From Acidimicrobiia bacterium (GTDB lineage Bacteria > Actinomycetota > Acidimicrobiia > IMCC26256 > PALSA-610): a stretch of 48,175 nt of DNA. Position numbers and translations under genes: made by a program. The stretch is from positions 1 through 48,175 of the forward strand of contig JADGOO010000214.1 in the NCBI GenBank assembly GCA_017882905.1. The letters are read 5' to 3'. Position 1 is the first letter of the stretch. Every line of letters starts with the position of its first letter. The notes under the pieces were generated by a model. The model was not told where the DNA came from. It did no database searches and worked only from the letters and a program-made list of their open reading frames with translations. Shown in pieces: positions 33,330 through 42,696 of the stretch.

Positions 33330-33355
33330 GCAGGTTCGAATCCTGCCGGGCGCGC
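33330..33355 (+). repeat. Direct repeat copy 3 (attR), tRNA-Arg T-arm and 3' end
   Basis: Exact 26-bp copy of the tRNA 3' end from the T-stem on. The next 12 bases match those after copy 2 with one mismatch (23980 versus 33359), which is not the sequence after the real tRNA. It marks the right end of the hydrogenase island. Confidence 0.85.
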
Positions 33356-33658
33356 GGTTGAGTCCAGCTCAGGCTTCGGGCCGCGGCCTCGCTCCGCGCC
33401 TGAACGACCTGCGTCAAGCGCGGCGCTTCGCTCGCCGATCGTTCAAGCGTGCACAAGCGGGGGCTCGTCCGGGTCGGGGCGATCGTGGCGGCCGGAATGG
33501 CGCTCCTGCCGGCAGTCGTCCCGTTCACCGTCGCGGGCGACGACATCGCCCGACGCACACGTCGAGGTCCAAAGCGCGTCCGCACCGAGCTACCGCGGCG
33601 GCCGGAGAACTCGGCGCCACCTACCTCGGCCCGGAAGCCTGACGCGTAGTTTCGAGCC
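33356..33658. other. Junction right of the island; possible small ORF
   Basis: This gap holds the flank of the last repeat and one weak frame at 33449-33649 (GTG start, 66 residues). Its N-terminus, LVRVGAIVAAGMALLPAVV, looks like a signal or membrane segment, but the rest is Arg/Pro-rich and no ribosome site is clear. I do not count it as a gene. Nothing else is seen. Confidence 0.4.
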
Positions 33659-34318
33659 GTGCGTGAGGAAGACCACGTTGCTGCGGCCCGAGCCGTCTAC
33701 GACGCTTCGGCTGAGCGGTACGTCGAGTTCGTGGGTACGGAGATCAGCGCGGCGACCGAGGCCACCGTCGACCGGTCGATGCTCACGGCGTTCGTCGACC
33801 TCGTCAGAACCGCTCCCTCAACCCGCGTCGCCGACGTCGGCTGCGGACCGGGTCGTGCCGCCGCGTTCCTCGCCGCACATGGTCTCGACGTCGTCGGGCT
33901 CGACGTCTCGGTTGCGATGCTCAGCGCCGCGCGGCTCGCTCATCCGGAGCTCAGCTTTGCAACCGGACGACTCGACGACCTTCCCATCGACGATGGATCG
34001 CTCGGGGGTGTCGTCAGCTGGTACTCGGCCATCCACACACCGCCCGAGCGTCTCGGAGCCGCCTTCACCGAGCTCAAGCGGGTGCTCAGCGCAGGCGGAT
34101 ACCTGCTGTTGGCCTTCCAGGCTGGTAGCGGTGAGCCGGTGCACCGGGACAACGCGCACGGCACCGGCCTCTCACTGACCAGCTTCCGGCACAGCCTGAG
34201 CGATGTGACGCGTCGCCTCGAGATCGCCGGGTTCGAGGTGCACGCCACTGCGCTCCGTGAGGCTGAGCTCGACCACGAGACAACACCGCAGGCGTTCGTG
34301 ATCGCGCGCAGCCTCTGA
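33659..34318 (+). CDS. Class I SAM-dependent methyltransferase
   Basis: A 219-residue Methyltransf_11/25-type enzyme, GTG start. VADVGCGPGRAAAFLAAHG is the SAM-binding motif I, VVGLDVS the acidic loop, and LKRVLSAGGYLLLAFQ motif VI. Substrate unknown. It lies just outside the island and has no operon partner. Confidence 0.9.
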   Translation: MREEDHVAAARAVYDASAERYVEFVGTEISAATEATVDRSMLTAFVDLVRTAPSTRVADVGCGPGRAAAFLAAHGLDVVGLDVSVAMLSAARLAHPELSFATGRLDDLPIDDGSLGGVVSWYSAIHTPPERLGAAFTELKRVLSAGGYLLLAFQAGSGEPVHRDNAHGTGLSLTSFRHSLSDVTRRLEIAGFEVHATALREAELDHETTPQAFVIARSL

Positions 34319-34353
34319 TCGGTACCGCTCGACGTCGCCGTCGAACGCGAAAC

Positions 34354-34950
34354 TCACGCGGCCAGAGCGAACGGCGGATACTCGTCGGTGAGCAATCCGG
34401 CGTACGCGCTCACGCGAAGGCTGTAGCGGTACACATTGACGAGGAAGTCGCGGGCGCCGAGCGGGTATTCGCCTGTGAAGGCGACGGCGAAGAACCCGCC
34501 GATGACCACGAAGAACGCAGCAATGGTGAGCGCGATGAGCACGACGTAGTGCGGGATCGCGAGGAACCACTTGTACAACGGCTTCCACCTGTTCAAGCGC
34601 TCCGGGTAGGCGATGCTGAGACGCGTGTGCGGCTCAACGCCGTCATCGTCGGCCGCGGGTTCGAAGTCGAACGGTGGGTAGTCCTCGTGGAGGAAGAGCG
34701 CATAGCTCAGTGCTCGCCACTCGTAGCGGTAGGTCATCGCGATCATGTCGAACAGCGGTCGCGGGATCTGCTCGGTGAACAACACTGTGAAGAAGCTGAT
34801 GAGGGTCAGCACGCTGCGCAGCGAGCTGAGGGCTTGCGCGATCAGGAGCTGCGGGATGGCCAAGAGCCATTGGACCAGCGGACGCCAACGGCTGATGCGG
34901 CGGTCGGCGTCGAACTCGAGTCGAGCGGGATACGCAGTGGACATCGTCAC
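34354..34950 (-). CDS. DUF4389 membrane protein with two internal repeats
   Basis: A 198-residue protein made of two similar halves. Each has YP-x-R/L, a RWRPLVQWLLAIP or RWKPLYKWFLAIP motif, two hydrophobic segments, and a YRYEWRALSY or YRYSLRVSAY helix followed by DEYPPF or HEDYPPF. This is the DUF4389 pattern of small actinobacterial membrane proteins; function unknown. Start is MTMS or the Met two codons later. Confidence 0.82.
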   Translation of the reverse strand: MTMSTAYPARLEFDADRRISRWRPLVQWLLAIPQLLIAQALSSLRSVLTLISFFTVLFTEQIPRPLFDMIAMTYRYEWRALSYALFLHEDYPPFDFEPAADDDGVEPHTRLSIAYPERLNRWKPLYKWFLAIPHYVVLIALTIAAFFVVIGGFFAVAFTGEYPLGARDFLVNVYRYSLRVSAYAGLLTDEYPPFALAA

Positions 34951-35129
34951 AGCGGGCCTCCTTGCAGCGAGTCCGGGGCTCCCATGGCCGCCGGCATCTC
35001 GTTACAACGATGCGTCGTTGTCCCGCTTTGGCACTAGGGCCAAGGGTCACGCACGAGCCGACGAGCGTCCCGAACGCGACCCGGAGCGGCTGGCGGCCGG
35101 AGCGGACGGGCGCGGCATAGCTCCGCAGG

Positions 35130-37106
35130 TCACCGTCCCGACCATGCCGCGACGAGCAACGGCCAGAGCCGTTGGACGGCCCAGACGCTGGTCGTGTCGG
35201 TGAAGTGGCCGCCGTCGTTGGGGCGGGGCACGACGCCGTCGATCGTGCGGGGGCACGGCTGGCCGTTGGGGCAGAGCACCGCTCCGAAGTGCGCGACGCC
35301 CACATCGCGATGCGACTGCGCGAAGGTCACGAGCACCGCGTTGTAGTTCGCTGCGGTGTTGTCCATGGTGGCGCCACGGAGCGCAGACAGCGCGCTGGGG
35401 ACCACATCGACGAACACGATGCGGGCGCCGAACTTGTGCAGACGCGCGTACAGGTCGTCGAGTCGGGCGAGCACTTCGGCACGCCACGCAGCCGTGCCAT
35501 TGGCGAGGATGTGGCCGTTGACGATGCGGTCCGAGGTCTCCCAGGTCGAGATCACCACCACCACATCGGGCCGGTTCTTGTCGATCATCGCCGAGATCGA
35601 CGGTGGAATCACCTTGGCGCAGCCGTAGCTCCACGGGACCGGCTTGCCGTCGGCGGCGACCGCGCCGGTGGCGACACCGCAGCCGGGCTGCGCGAACGTG
35701 ATGAGCCCGATCTTGTCGGCACGCGCTTTGGCGGCGAAGCCGTTCGTGAGCGTGAACGCGACCGAATCACCGACGACGGCCAGGAGATGGGGCGTGATGT
35801 CGGGGTGCGTCACCGGACCGGTCGATGGCGACGGAACGCTCGTTGGGACCGTCGGAACCGTCGGCACGACGACCGAGACCGACGGTGGCTTGCTGCTCGT
35901 CGGGTTGAGGGCCGCGAGCGGCGCGACCGCACCGGCGGTCGACACGAACACGGCGAGCAGCAATGCCGTGGCACCCGTGAACGCAGTGGCGCTGATGCGG
36001 ATCGCTGGGACGGTCATCCGGCGGGCCGGCATCTCGATCAGCCCGTACGACACGTCCGTGCAGACCAGCGTGACCGCCACCCACAGCAGCTGCAGACGCC
36101 ACCCCGACACACCGGTGCGGACAGGATCGAGGACCACCTGGACGGGCCAGTGCCACAGATACACGCCGTAGCTGACCCTTCCGATGGCGCGCAGCGGTGG
36201 CAGCGAGAGCAACGCCCGCAACGGACCCGCCTCGATGGTCGCGACGATCACCAGCGCGACGGCCACTGCGAACAGCGCAAAGCCACCGCGATACATCGAC
36301 AGATCCGAGTCGTGCACACGGATGACCGTGACCGCGACCGCGACCGCGGCGAGCACACCGACGACCTGCCGTGCCGCTCGCGCACCGGCCCGCACGGTCG
36401 GGCGCCGACCGTGCAACACGCACGCGGTGATGACACCGATCAGCAGCGCGTGGGCACGCGTGTCGGTGCCGTAGTACGCGCGCGAAGGGTCACCCGACCC
36501 TGTGAGCAGCCACATCTCCACGATCGACAAGGCCGCGAGCGCCGCGCACACGCTGCCGAGGCGCAGGGCGAACCGGTCGCGGCGTCGGCCGAGCGCCAGA
36601 CAACCGACCGCGAGGAGCGGGAACAACAAGTAGAACTGTTCTTCGATCGCGAGCGACCACATGTGGCGCAGTGGCGACGGTATGGCAAAGAGCTCGAAGT
36701 AGCTCAGCTTCGAGAAGATGAAGCGCCAGTTCGCGACGTACCCGAGCGTCCACACGAGGTCGCCACGAAGCCGCGAGAGCGTGTCGCGCGGCGCCAGCCA
36801 TGCCGCGTACGCACACACGCCGAGCAGCAGCAGGCCCAACGCCGGCAACAGCCGCTTCGCGCGCCGGATCCAGAACTGTTGGAGTGAGATCCGCCCGCGC
36901 GTCGCCGCCTCCGCGAGCAGGAGGCCGCCGATCAGATAGCCCGACAGGACGAAGAAGATGTCGACGCCGAGGAAGCCTCCCGGTGCGCTGTGCGGGACGT
37001 AGTGATACGCCACGACCACGATGACCGCGACAGCTCGCAGACCGTCGAGACCTGGACGGTGCTCGAAGCCCCGCGCGCTCGCGCCGCTCGGCGCTTCACC
37101 AGCCAT
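35130..37106 (-). CDS. Acyltransferase 3 (OafA-like) with C-terminal SGNH domain
   Basis: A 658-residue membrane enzyme. The first 400 residues are the acyltransferase-3 domain with ten or more helices: HRPGLDGLRAVAVI, VVAYHY with the catalytic His, VDIFFVLSGYLI and HMWSLAIEEQFYL. After a Thr/Pro linker comes an SGNH-type domain (VVGDSVAFTL, then DGGHFTD with the Asp-x-x-His pair). It probably O-acetylates an envelope polysaccharide or lipid. Start at the Met before AGEAPSGASARGF is chosen; the longer frame is Cys-rich and unlikely. Confidence 0.9.
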   Translation of the reverse strand: MAGEAPSGASARGFEHRPGLDGLRAVAVIVVVAYHYVPHSAPGGFLGVDIFFVLSGYLIGGLLLAEAATRGRISLQQFWIRRAKRLLPALGLLLLGVCAYAAWLAPRDTLSRLRGDLVWTLGYVANWRFIFSKLSYFELFAIPSPLRHMWSLAIEEQFYLLFPLLAVGCLALGRRRDRFALRLGSVCAALAALSIVEMWLLTGSGDPSRAYYGTDTRAHALLIGVITACVLHGRRPTVRAGARAARQVVGVLAAVAVAVTVIRVHDSDLSMYRGGFALFAVAVALVIVATIEAGPLRALLSLPPLRAIGRVSYGVYLWHWPVQVVLDPVRTGVSGWRLQLLWVAVTLVCTDVSYGLIEMPARRMTVPAIRISATAFTGATALLLAVFVSTAGAVAPLAALNPTSSKPPSVSVVVPTVPTVPTSVPSPSTGPVTHPDITPHLLAVVGDSVAFTLTNGFAAKARADKIGLITFAQPGCGVATGAVAADGKPVPWSYGCAKVIPPSISAMIDKNRPDVVVVISTWETSDRIVNGHILANGTAAWRAEVLARLDDLYARLHKFGARIVFVDVVPSALSALRGATMDNTAANYNAVLVTFAQSHRDVGVAHFGAVLCPNGQPCPRTIDGVVPRPNDGGHFTDTTSVWAVQRLWPLLVAAWSGR

Positions 37107-37395
37107 CCCGCGCCCACCAGAGCAAGCACGCTGCCAAAGGTCCATCACCGCAATGGCGCAGCGTGCCACACATACGACGATCGTGCGACGCACCCGCCTC
37201 CGCGTGGAGGGCCGAACGGCCCGCCGAGCGCCGCCGCACTGCCCGATCGGGCTCGCCGCGCACGACCACGCCGGTCACCGCGCCGGGCCGAGAGTCCGCG
37301 TCGGCCTTCGAGCGGCCGCCGGGGCTCAGCCGCGCTCGAGGCCGAGGAGCGACCCCATCGGCCGGCGAGCGTCAAGTGGGTAGACCCGACGCGGT

Positions 37396-37821
37396 ATGAG
37401 CCTTGCCTCCGGAGCAAACCCCGATGATCGGACGACTGCGAGCCAGGAACCGGGTCTGAACACGTTCAGTCGCGCCGTGCACCGAGTGGATCGGGGCACC
37501 TCGCGGCCGGCGAGCGCCGTCGTCGTGACCGCGCTCGTGATCGGGTTCGGCATCGCATTGGCGATCGCCCAGTTCCCGACCACGTGGGAGACATCGTTCG
37601 CGGCCGCGTGTGCGGCGGTCACGACGATCATGGTGTTCGTCATCCAACACACCCAGAAGCGAGAGCAGGCGGCCACGCAGCTCAAGCTCGACGAGCTGAT
37701 CCGGGCGCTGCCCGGGGCCGACGATCATCTCGTGCAGGTCGAGGCCGCCGACGACGCCGAGCTCGCCGAGATCGGCCAGGCGCACCTCGAACACCACCGC
37801 TCGGTGCGCGCCGACGATTGA
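37396..37821 (+). CDS. Low-affinity iron permease-like small membrane protein
   Basis: A 141-residue protein with two hydrophobic segments (SAVVVTALVIGFGIALAIAQF and FAAACAAVTTIMVFVIQHTQ). The second segment and VIQHTQKREQAATQLKLDELIRAL match the conserved part of the Fet4-like family annotated as low-affinity iron permeases. Real transport function in bacteria is not established. A 289-bp divergent gap to the acyltransferase shows no other feature. Confidence 0.8.
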   Translation: MSLASGANPDDRTTASQEPGLNTFSRAVHRVDRGTSRPASAVVVTALVIGFGIALAIAQFPTTWETSFAAACAAVTTIMVFVIQHTQKREQAATQLKLDELIRALPGADDHLVQVEAADDAELAEIGQAHLEHHRSVRADD

Positions 37822-37831
37822 CGCGGCCGCG

Positions 37832-38314
37832 TCAGGAGCGAGCGATCGTGCGGCGCTGCGCGATCTCCGCGCAGATCACATCCTGGCCGACGCCGCGTCG
37901 CGCCGCGGCCACCCGCACGTAGATCACCACGGCCGCGAACGCGTACTCCCACAGGTCGTCGGAGCGCCACCATCCGCTCTCTTCCGGGCGGAGACCGGCG
38001 CTGATCAACACGGCGCCCCACAGGGCGAAGAGGCTCTTCTCGTGGGCGGAGTGGCCGGTCACCCGCCATTCCGGCAGCTGGCCTTCGCGGAGACCTTCCC
38101 ATTCGATCGGGTGGTCACGATCGGCTCGACACGCCTCGAATGCGTCGGCCGCCACCTCGAGCAGGACCTCACCCGGGAAGCTCGATCCGACCTCGTGCAA
38201 CGCGCCGACCTCGCCGCGCAGATCGACATAGTCGCGACCGGCAGCCAGACCGTCGAGGACCACACGCACCACGGCGGCGCGCATCTCCTCGGTCGGCGGC
38301 TCGGACGGCTTCAC
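37832..38314 (-). CDS. Hypothetical protein, 160 residues
   Basis: Starts at GTG (VKPSEPPTEEMRAAVVR). Soluble, mixed alpha-beta composition, Trp-rich middle (LPEWRVTGHSAHEKSLFALWG; EESGWWRSDDLWEYA). No family recognised. It converges with the iron permease-like gene, 10 bp apart. Coding is supported by protein-like composition compared with the opposite frame. Confidence 0.6.
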   Translation of the reverse strand: MKPSEPPTEEMRAAVVRVVLDGLAAGRDYVDLRGEVGALHEVGSSFPGEVLLEVAADAFEACRADRDHPIEWEGLREGQLPEWRVTGHSAHEKSLFALWGAVLISAGLRPEESGWWRSDDLWEYAFAAVVIYVRVAAARRGVGQDVICAEIAQRRTIARS

Positions 38315-38448
38315 CCGCCAACCCTACGACGACCCGAACCCGTCGATCTCACACGAGGGGTGGGCACCGGGAGTGTGGTCGGGCGCCAACCTGCTCGGCA
38401 GCAGTGCCGCACCGAACCGCGCGCTCGGCCGTGCGGCAGAATCGGTTC

Positions 38449-38784
38449 ATGGCCTTCGACGAAGATCTCGCCGACCGTATTCGCGAGCTCGTCGCGTTGG
38501 AGCGCGGCGTCACGGAGAAGCGAATGTTCGGTGGGCTTGCGTTCCTGATCAACGGGCACCTCGCGGTGAGCGCAAGCCGTCTCGGCGGGTTGCTCTTGCG
38601 CGTCGACCCCGACGACACGCACGCGCTCGTCAGCAAGCCGCATGCCGCGCCATTCGAGATGCGCGGGCGGCCCATGAACGGATGGCTGCGCGTCGACGCC
38701 GAAGGAGTTCATACCAAGCGACAGCTCGAGCGTTGGGTTGCGCGCGGCGTCGGCTATGCCCGCTCGCTCCCGCCGAAGCGATAG
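38449..38784 (+). CDS. TfoX/Sxy N-terminal domain protein
   Basis: A 111-residue protein matching the TfoX N-terminal domain: EKRMFGGLAFLINGHLAV, LLLRVDPDDTHAL and MRGRPMNGWLRVDAEGV. Stand-alone versions are common in bacteria that do not use competence regulation; function unknown. Start ATG just after GCAGAATCGGTTC; the longer frame has no support. Confidence 0.88.
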   Translation: MAFDEDLADRIRELVALERGVTEKRMFGGLAFLINGHLAVSASRLGGLLLRVDPDDTHALVSKPHAAPFEMRGRPMNGWLRVDAEGVHTKRQLERWVARGVGYARSLPPKR

Positions 38785-38803
38785 GCGATCGGGCGGCGCG
38801 CCG

Positions 38804-39808
38804 TCAGCCGAACAGCTCTCGGTTCAGACGCCGGCAGAGCGGCCAGGCGCCGTCGGTGCTGTTCGAGATCACCGTGCAGGTGAGGTCGGCGGCTGGGTCG
38901 TGCACACTGCGGAACGACACACCTGCGTCCATTCCTTCGAGCAGCACCACTTCGAGCGACGCGTGCAGCCAGAAGCCCAGTCCGTAGCGCGCCGCGTTCG
39001 ACGGCACATCGCTGCGAGGCTCGATCATCGCGGCCACCGTCTCCGGCGCCACGATCCGACCCGCGAACATTGCCTGCCAGAACGATCGGAAGTCGGCTGC
39101 AGTCGAGTAGATCCCGCCGTCGCCACTGCCCCGCACGGGAAGGTGCAGCGCGTTGGTCCGCAACCCCTCGGCGTCGATGTACCCGACGGCCACCTGCCCC
39201 GGAAGCTCGTCGGAGCGCAAGAAGGCCGTGTCGCGCATCCCGGCAGGGCCGCACACTCGCTGCGCCACGAGCTCGGCGAACGGCGTCGCGCTGGCGCGTT
39301 GCGCGAGCAACGCCAAGACGACATAGCCGCTGTTGCAGTAGGCGAAGCTCTGGCCGGGTGGGAACTTCGCGTCGTGACCATCGAGCACGCGCACGTAGTC
39401 CTCGGTGTCGGCCAGCTCGTGCACCGCCACCGGAAGGTGCCACTCGTTCACATCGAGATCGGCATCTTCGTCGAGGTAGTCGCCGATTCCCGAGCGGTGG
39501 GCCAGAAGGTGCTCCACGGTGACGCCGTCGGAGATGCGCGGCAGATCGGCGCCGAGCCACGACCTCGCCGTGGTGTCGAGGGCGAGGTGGCCGTCGGCGA
39601 CGAGGCTCATGATCGTGAGCGCGGTGAGCCCCTTCGTGCCGCTCGCGATGCCGAATTGCGTGTCGTTGCGGTTGGCGATGTCATACGCGCGGTTCGCCGC
39701 GCCATACGCACGCTCGACCTCCACGGTCGCGCCGCGATCCACCCGCACGACGCCCGTGAACCGCGACTCGGCGGCAATCTCGTCGACGATCGCGGGCAGG
39801 TTCGGCAT
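38804..39808 (-). CDS. Serine hydrolase, beta-lactamase class C family
   Basis: A 334-residue beta-lactamase-like hydrolase. FGIASGTKGLTAL contains the Ser-x-x-Lys active site, YCNSGY is the Tyr-x-Asn motif, HLLAHRSGIGDYLDE the conserved helix region. No signal peptide is seen, so it is probably a cytoplasmic esterase or peptidase rather than a resistance enzyme. Confidence 0.9.
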   Translation of the reverse strand: MPNLPAIVDEIAAESRFTGVVRVDRGATVEVERAYGAANRAYDIANRNDTQFGIASGTKGLTALTIMSLVADGHLALDTTARSWLGADLPRISDGVTVEHLLAHRSGIGDYLDEDADLDVNEWHLPVAVHELADTEDYVRVLDGHDAKFPPGQSFAYCNSGYVVLALLAQRASATPFAELVAQRVCGPAGMRDTAFLRSDELPGQVAVGYIDAEGLRTNALHLPVRGSGDGGIYSTAADFRSFWQAMFAGRIVAPETVAAMIEPRSDVPSNAARYGLGFWLHASLEVVLLEGMDAGVSFRSVHDPAADLTCTVISNSTDGAWPLCRRLNRELFG

Positions 39809-39836
39809 CGGCGCACCGTACCGGGACCCGCTCCTC

Positions 39837-40307
39837 TCAGGCGGTGACTTGCACGGTGACGGTGTACCGATTCGTGGGCGGCTGGCATTGCAGCGCCTCG
39901 CCACATGTCTCCCGTGACGCCTGCAGATGCACGGTTCCCGGCGCCACCGCCTTGTACGTGGTGGTGACGGTGCCGCAGCCGATACCGGGTGGGCAATGAC
40001 CGGCCTGTTGCACCGGGGCTCCGGTCGCGGTCAGGACTCCGCCACGATCGGGGCCCACGATCTGCCAGTACGTGCTCGCCAGCTGCAGATGGATCACGCT
40101 GCCCACGCGCACCGTCACGGTTCGGCCCTTGTCGGCGTCGCGGACCGTCACCGCCGCCTGTTGGCTGGTCGTAGGACTCGTAGTCGCACTCGTCGTGGGC
40201 TGTGTGCCCGTGCTGCTGCTCGAACCGCACGCGGCGAGCACGAGCGTGAGCAGCAAGCCTGCGGCGAGCACGGCAACGCCTCGGTGTCGGAGCTTCGCAT
40301 CGTTCAT
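39837..40307 (-). CDS. Lipoprotein with possible chagasin-like domain
   Basis: A 156-residue lipoprotein: signal LAAGLLLTLVLAAC with the lipobox LAAC, a Ser/Thr linker, then a beta domain. VTVRVGSVIHLQLASTYWQIV and VAPGTVHLQASRE resemble inhibitor I42 (chagasin-like) folds. Four Cys in the domain (HCPPGIGC, ETCGEALQC) may form two disulfides. The assignment to I42 is tentative. Confidence 0.72.
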   Translation of the reverse strand: MNDAKLRHRGVAVLAAGLLLTLVLAACGSSSSTGTQPTTSATTSPTTSQQAAVTVRDADKGRTVTVRVGSVIHLQLASTYWQIVGPDRGGVLTATGAPVQQAGHCPPGIGCGTVTTTYKAVAPGTVHLQASRETCGEALQCQPPTNRYTVTVQVTA

Positions 40308-40407
40308 AGTGCCTACGACGGCCGGCGACAGGAGCCAGTTCCCGGACGGAGCCGTCGTGGCGCCGGCCGTGGCGCCGGTCGTGCCGTCGGTCACGCGACC
40401 GCGCCGT

Positions 40408-41412
40408 TCACGGGCGCACGTTCAAGACCGCCGCGCCAGTGAGCCGGTCGTGCGCGATGTCGCAGAGCGCGGCTTCGGCGGCGTCGAAGTCGTAGGGCAC
40501 TGCCGTCACCTTCAGGGGAATGCGCGCCGCGAGCTCGAGCAGCGCTTCGCCATCGCGCCGGGTGTTCGCCGTGGTGCTCGTGAGCGTGCGCTCCTCGAAG
40601 AGCTCGGTGGCGTAGTGCAACGGAGGCGTGTCGGTGAGGTGGATGCCGGCGACGCTCAACGTGCCACCCCGATCGAGGGCCTGCAACGCCACCGGCACGA
40701 GCTCACCGACGGGGGCGAACAGCACCGCCGCATCGAGCGGCTCCGGCGGTGAACCCGCGGCTTCGCCCGCCGAGTGGCAGCCGAGGTCGAGTGCCAGCTG
40801 CTGCGCGGCGCGCGAGCGCGTGAGCACGTGCACGCGTGCGCCTTCGTGCAGGGCAATCTGGGCGGCGAGGTGCGCCGATGCACCGAAACCGTAGATGCCG
40901 AGCCGGCCACCCGGCGGCAACGCGCTGCGGCGCAACGCGCGATATCCGATGATGCCCGAGCACAGCAGCGGCGCGGCGACCTCGTCGGCGAAGGACGGCG
41001 GCAGCGCATACGCAAAGTCCTCGTGCACGACCGCGGCGTCGGCGAAGCCGCCGTCGCGATCCCAACCGGTGAACTTCGGCGTGATGCAGAGGTTCTCCGC
41101 GCCGCGCCGGCAGTAGGCGCACACACCGCACGTGTGCGCGAGCCACGCAACACCCACTCGCTCGCCGAGCGCGAAGCGTTGCGAGCCCGCACCGAGCGCA
41201 TCGACGACGCCGACGATCTCGTGACCGGGCACGGTGCGCGCCCGCCGCGGCGCGAGATCGCCCTCGGCCAAGTGCAGGTCAGTGCGGCAGACACCGCAGA
41301 CGCTGACCCGCACTCGGATCTCGCCCGGCCCCGGTTCGGGCATGTCGCGCTCGACGCTGCGCAAGGGATGCCCGTCGATCGGACCGCAGCTCTCGACGAC
41401 CCAGGCGCGCAT
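40408..41412 (-). CDS. Zinc-binding alcohol dehydrogenase family protein
   Basis: A 334-residue MDR dehydrogenase. VCGVCRTDLHLAEG and GHEIVGVV give the catalytic zinc ligands, CGVCAYCRRGAENLC the structural zinc site, and LGIYGFGASAHLAAQIA the NAD(P) site. AdhA-like members oxidise alcohols or reduce aldehydes. Alone on the minus strand between the lipoprotein and the P450. Confidence 0.92.
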   Translation of the reverse strand: MRAWVVESCGPIDGHPLRSVERDMPEPGPGEIRVRVSVCGVCRTDLHLAEGDLAPRRARTVPGHEIVGVVDALGAGSQRFALGERVGVAWLAHTCGVCAYCRRGAENLCITPKFTGWDRDGGFADAAVVHEDFAYALPPSFADEVAAPLLCSGIIGYRALRRSALPPGGRLGIYGFGASAHLAAQIALHEGARVHVLTRSRAAQQLALDLGCHSAGEAAGSPPEPLDAAVLFAPVGELVPVALQALDRGGTLSVAGIHLTDTPPLHYATELFEERTLTSTTANTRRDGEALLELAARIPLKVTAVPYDFDAAEAALCDIAHDRLTGAAVLNVRP

Positions 41413-41469
41413 GCGCCGAACCTACGCCTCGGGCCTGCACCGCGCCCGAGCCGGCTGATGCGTCGGGCG

Positions 41470-42648
41470 TCAGGCCGCGACGAACGGGACGCTGGCGAAC
41501 CCGTGCACGTTGCTCATGTGCACGCGCCGCGTGGCCGCCTCGTCGACCTCGTAACGCGGGAAGCGCGCGGCGAACTCCTCGAGAGCCACTCGCCCTTCGA
41601 GACGGGCGAGCGCGGCACCGAGGCAGAAGTGCACTCCGTGACCGAAACCGATGGGTAGGTGCGCCGCTCGAGTCACGTCGAAGCGGTCGGCGTCGGCGTA
41701 CTCGCGCTCGTCACGGTTCGCCGAGCCCGTGAGCAGCAACACCCGCGAACCGGCCGGCATCGTCACATCGTGAGCCCCGACCGTGTCGGTGAGCACACGG
41801 CCCTGGTACTGCGACGGCGCCCAGTACCGCAGCGTCTCCTCCACGGCACCGGGGATGACCGAGCGATCGGCGACGACCTTGGCCCACTCGCCCGGGTTGC
41901 GCTGGAACAGCACGACCGCGTTCGCGAGCAGCTTCGTGACGGTCTCGGTGCCGGCCGCGCCGATGAGACCGCAGAAGCCGAGCACCTCGTCGTCGGTGAG
42001 CCGATCGGTGGTCCCGTCATCGCGCTCCACCTCGACCGCGCAGAGCCGGCTCACCATCTGGTCGTCGGGGTGGGCGCGCTTGTCGGCGAGCAACGCCGTC
42101 CAATACTGGTCGCTTTGCACCATCGCGTCGATGGCATGCGCGGGGATGTGCGGCGGCTCCTCGGTGCGATCGAGGCTGCGATCCATCCAGTGGCGGAGCG
42201 TGTTGCGGTCTTGGGCAGGTACACCGAGCAGCTCCATGATCACGTTCATCGGCAAGCGAGCCGAGAACTGCTCCACGAAGTCGCCGCCGCCCTGTTCGCG
42301 CAACGTGTCGAGAAGCTCGATCGCGGTCGCGCGCACGTATGGTTCGAGCTCGGTGACCGCGCGCGGCGTGAAGGCCCGACTCACGAGCCGCCGTTGCACG
42401 TCGTGGTCGGGCGGATCCATGAAGATCATCATGGGCCGCATCCCGCCCGTGTTGATCGGCTCGATCGTCGTGCCCTCAGCCGAGCTGTAGAGCAAGGGTT
42501 GCTGCGATGCTTCGAGCACGTCGTCGTAGCACGACAAGGCGTACCAGCCCTGCTGTTCGTTGCGGTAGCAGGGAGCATTGTCCCGCAACCACCGGTAGAC
42601 CCGGTACGGGTCTTCGTGAAACTCGTGGGCGAACGGATCGAGCTCCAT
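41470..42648 (-). CDS. Cytochrome P450
   Basis: A 392-residue bacterial P450. GFGHGVHFCLGAALARLE is the heme-binding loop with the Cys thiolate, EETLRY the Glu-x-x-Arg motif and LIGAAGTETVTKLL the I-helix with the oxygen-activating Thr. The start MELDPFAHEFHEDPYRVY fits the usual N-terminus; a Met six codons upstream is possible. Ferredoxin partner not seen nearby. Substrate unknown. Confidence 0.95.
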   Translation of the reverse strand: MELDPFAHEFHEDPYRVYRWLRDNAPCYRNEQQGWYALSCYDDVLEASQQPLLYSSAEGTTIEPINTGGMRPMMIFMDPPDHDVQRRLVSRAFTPRAVTELEPYVRATAIELLDTLREQGGGDFVEQFSARLPMNVIMELLGVPAQDRNTLRHWMDRSLDRTEEPPHIPAHAIDAMVQSDQYWTALLADKRAHPDDQMVSRLCAVEVERDDGTTDRLTDDEVLGFCGLIGAAGTETVTKLLANAVVLFQRNPGEWAKVVADRSVIPGAVEETLRYWAPSQYQGRVLTDTVGAHDVTMPAGSRVLLLTGSANRDEREYADADRFDVTRAAHLPIGFGHGVHFCLGAALARLEGRVALEEFAARFPRYEVDEAATRRVHMSNVHGFASVPFVAA

Positions 42649-42696
42649 CGCCAGACTCTCGCACATCGCCGTGTCGTCTGGCGATGAACGACCCGA

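Larger units (their letters stand above)
22072..33355. mobile_element. tRNA-Arg genomic island(s), two tandem segments
   Basis: Three copies of the tRNA-Arg 3' end bound two segments: 22115-23933 (pilin, degraded DNA) and 23977-33329 (glycosyltransferase, methyltransferase, hydrogenase operon). Copies 2 and 3 also share 12 further bases on their right side with one mismatch. No integrase, relaxase or transposase is visible, so the segments look fixed or mobilised in trans. Nested or successive integration is inferred from the repeat pattern. Confidence 0.7.

Noticed and set aside
33449-33649. 66-codon frame after the last tRNA repeat
   Set aside because: Signal-like start, but no clear ribosome site and the remainder is Arg/Pro-rich noise.
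38059-38548. Overlapping frames around the 160-residue hypothetical gene
   Set aside because: Arg/Ser-rich composition in all but the minus-strand frame 37832-38314.
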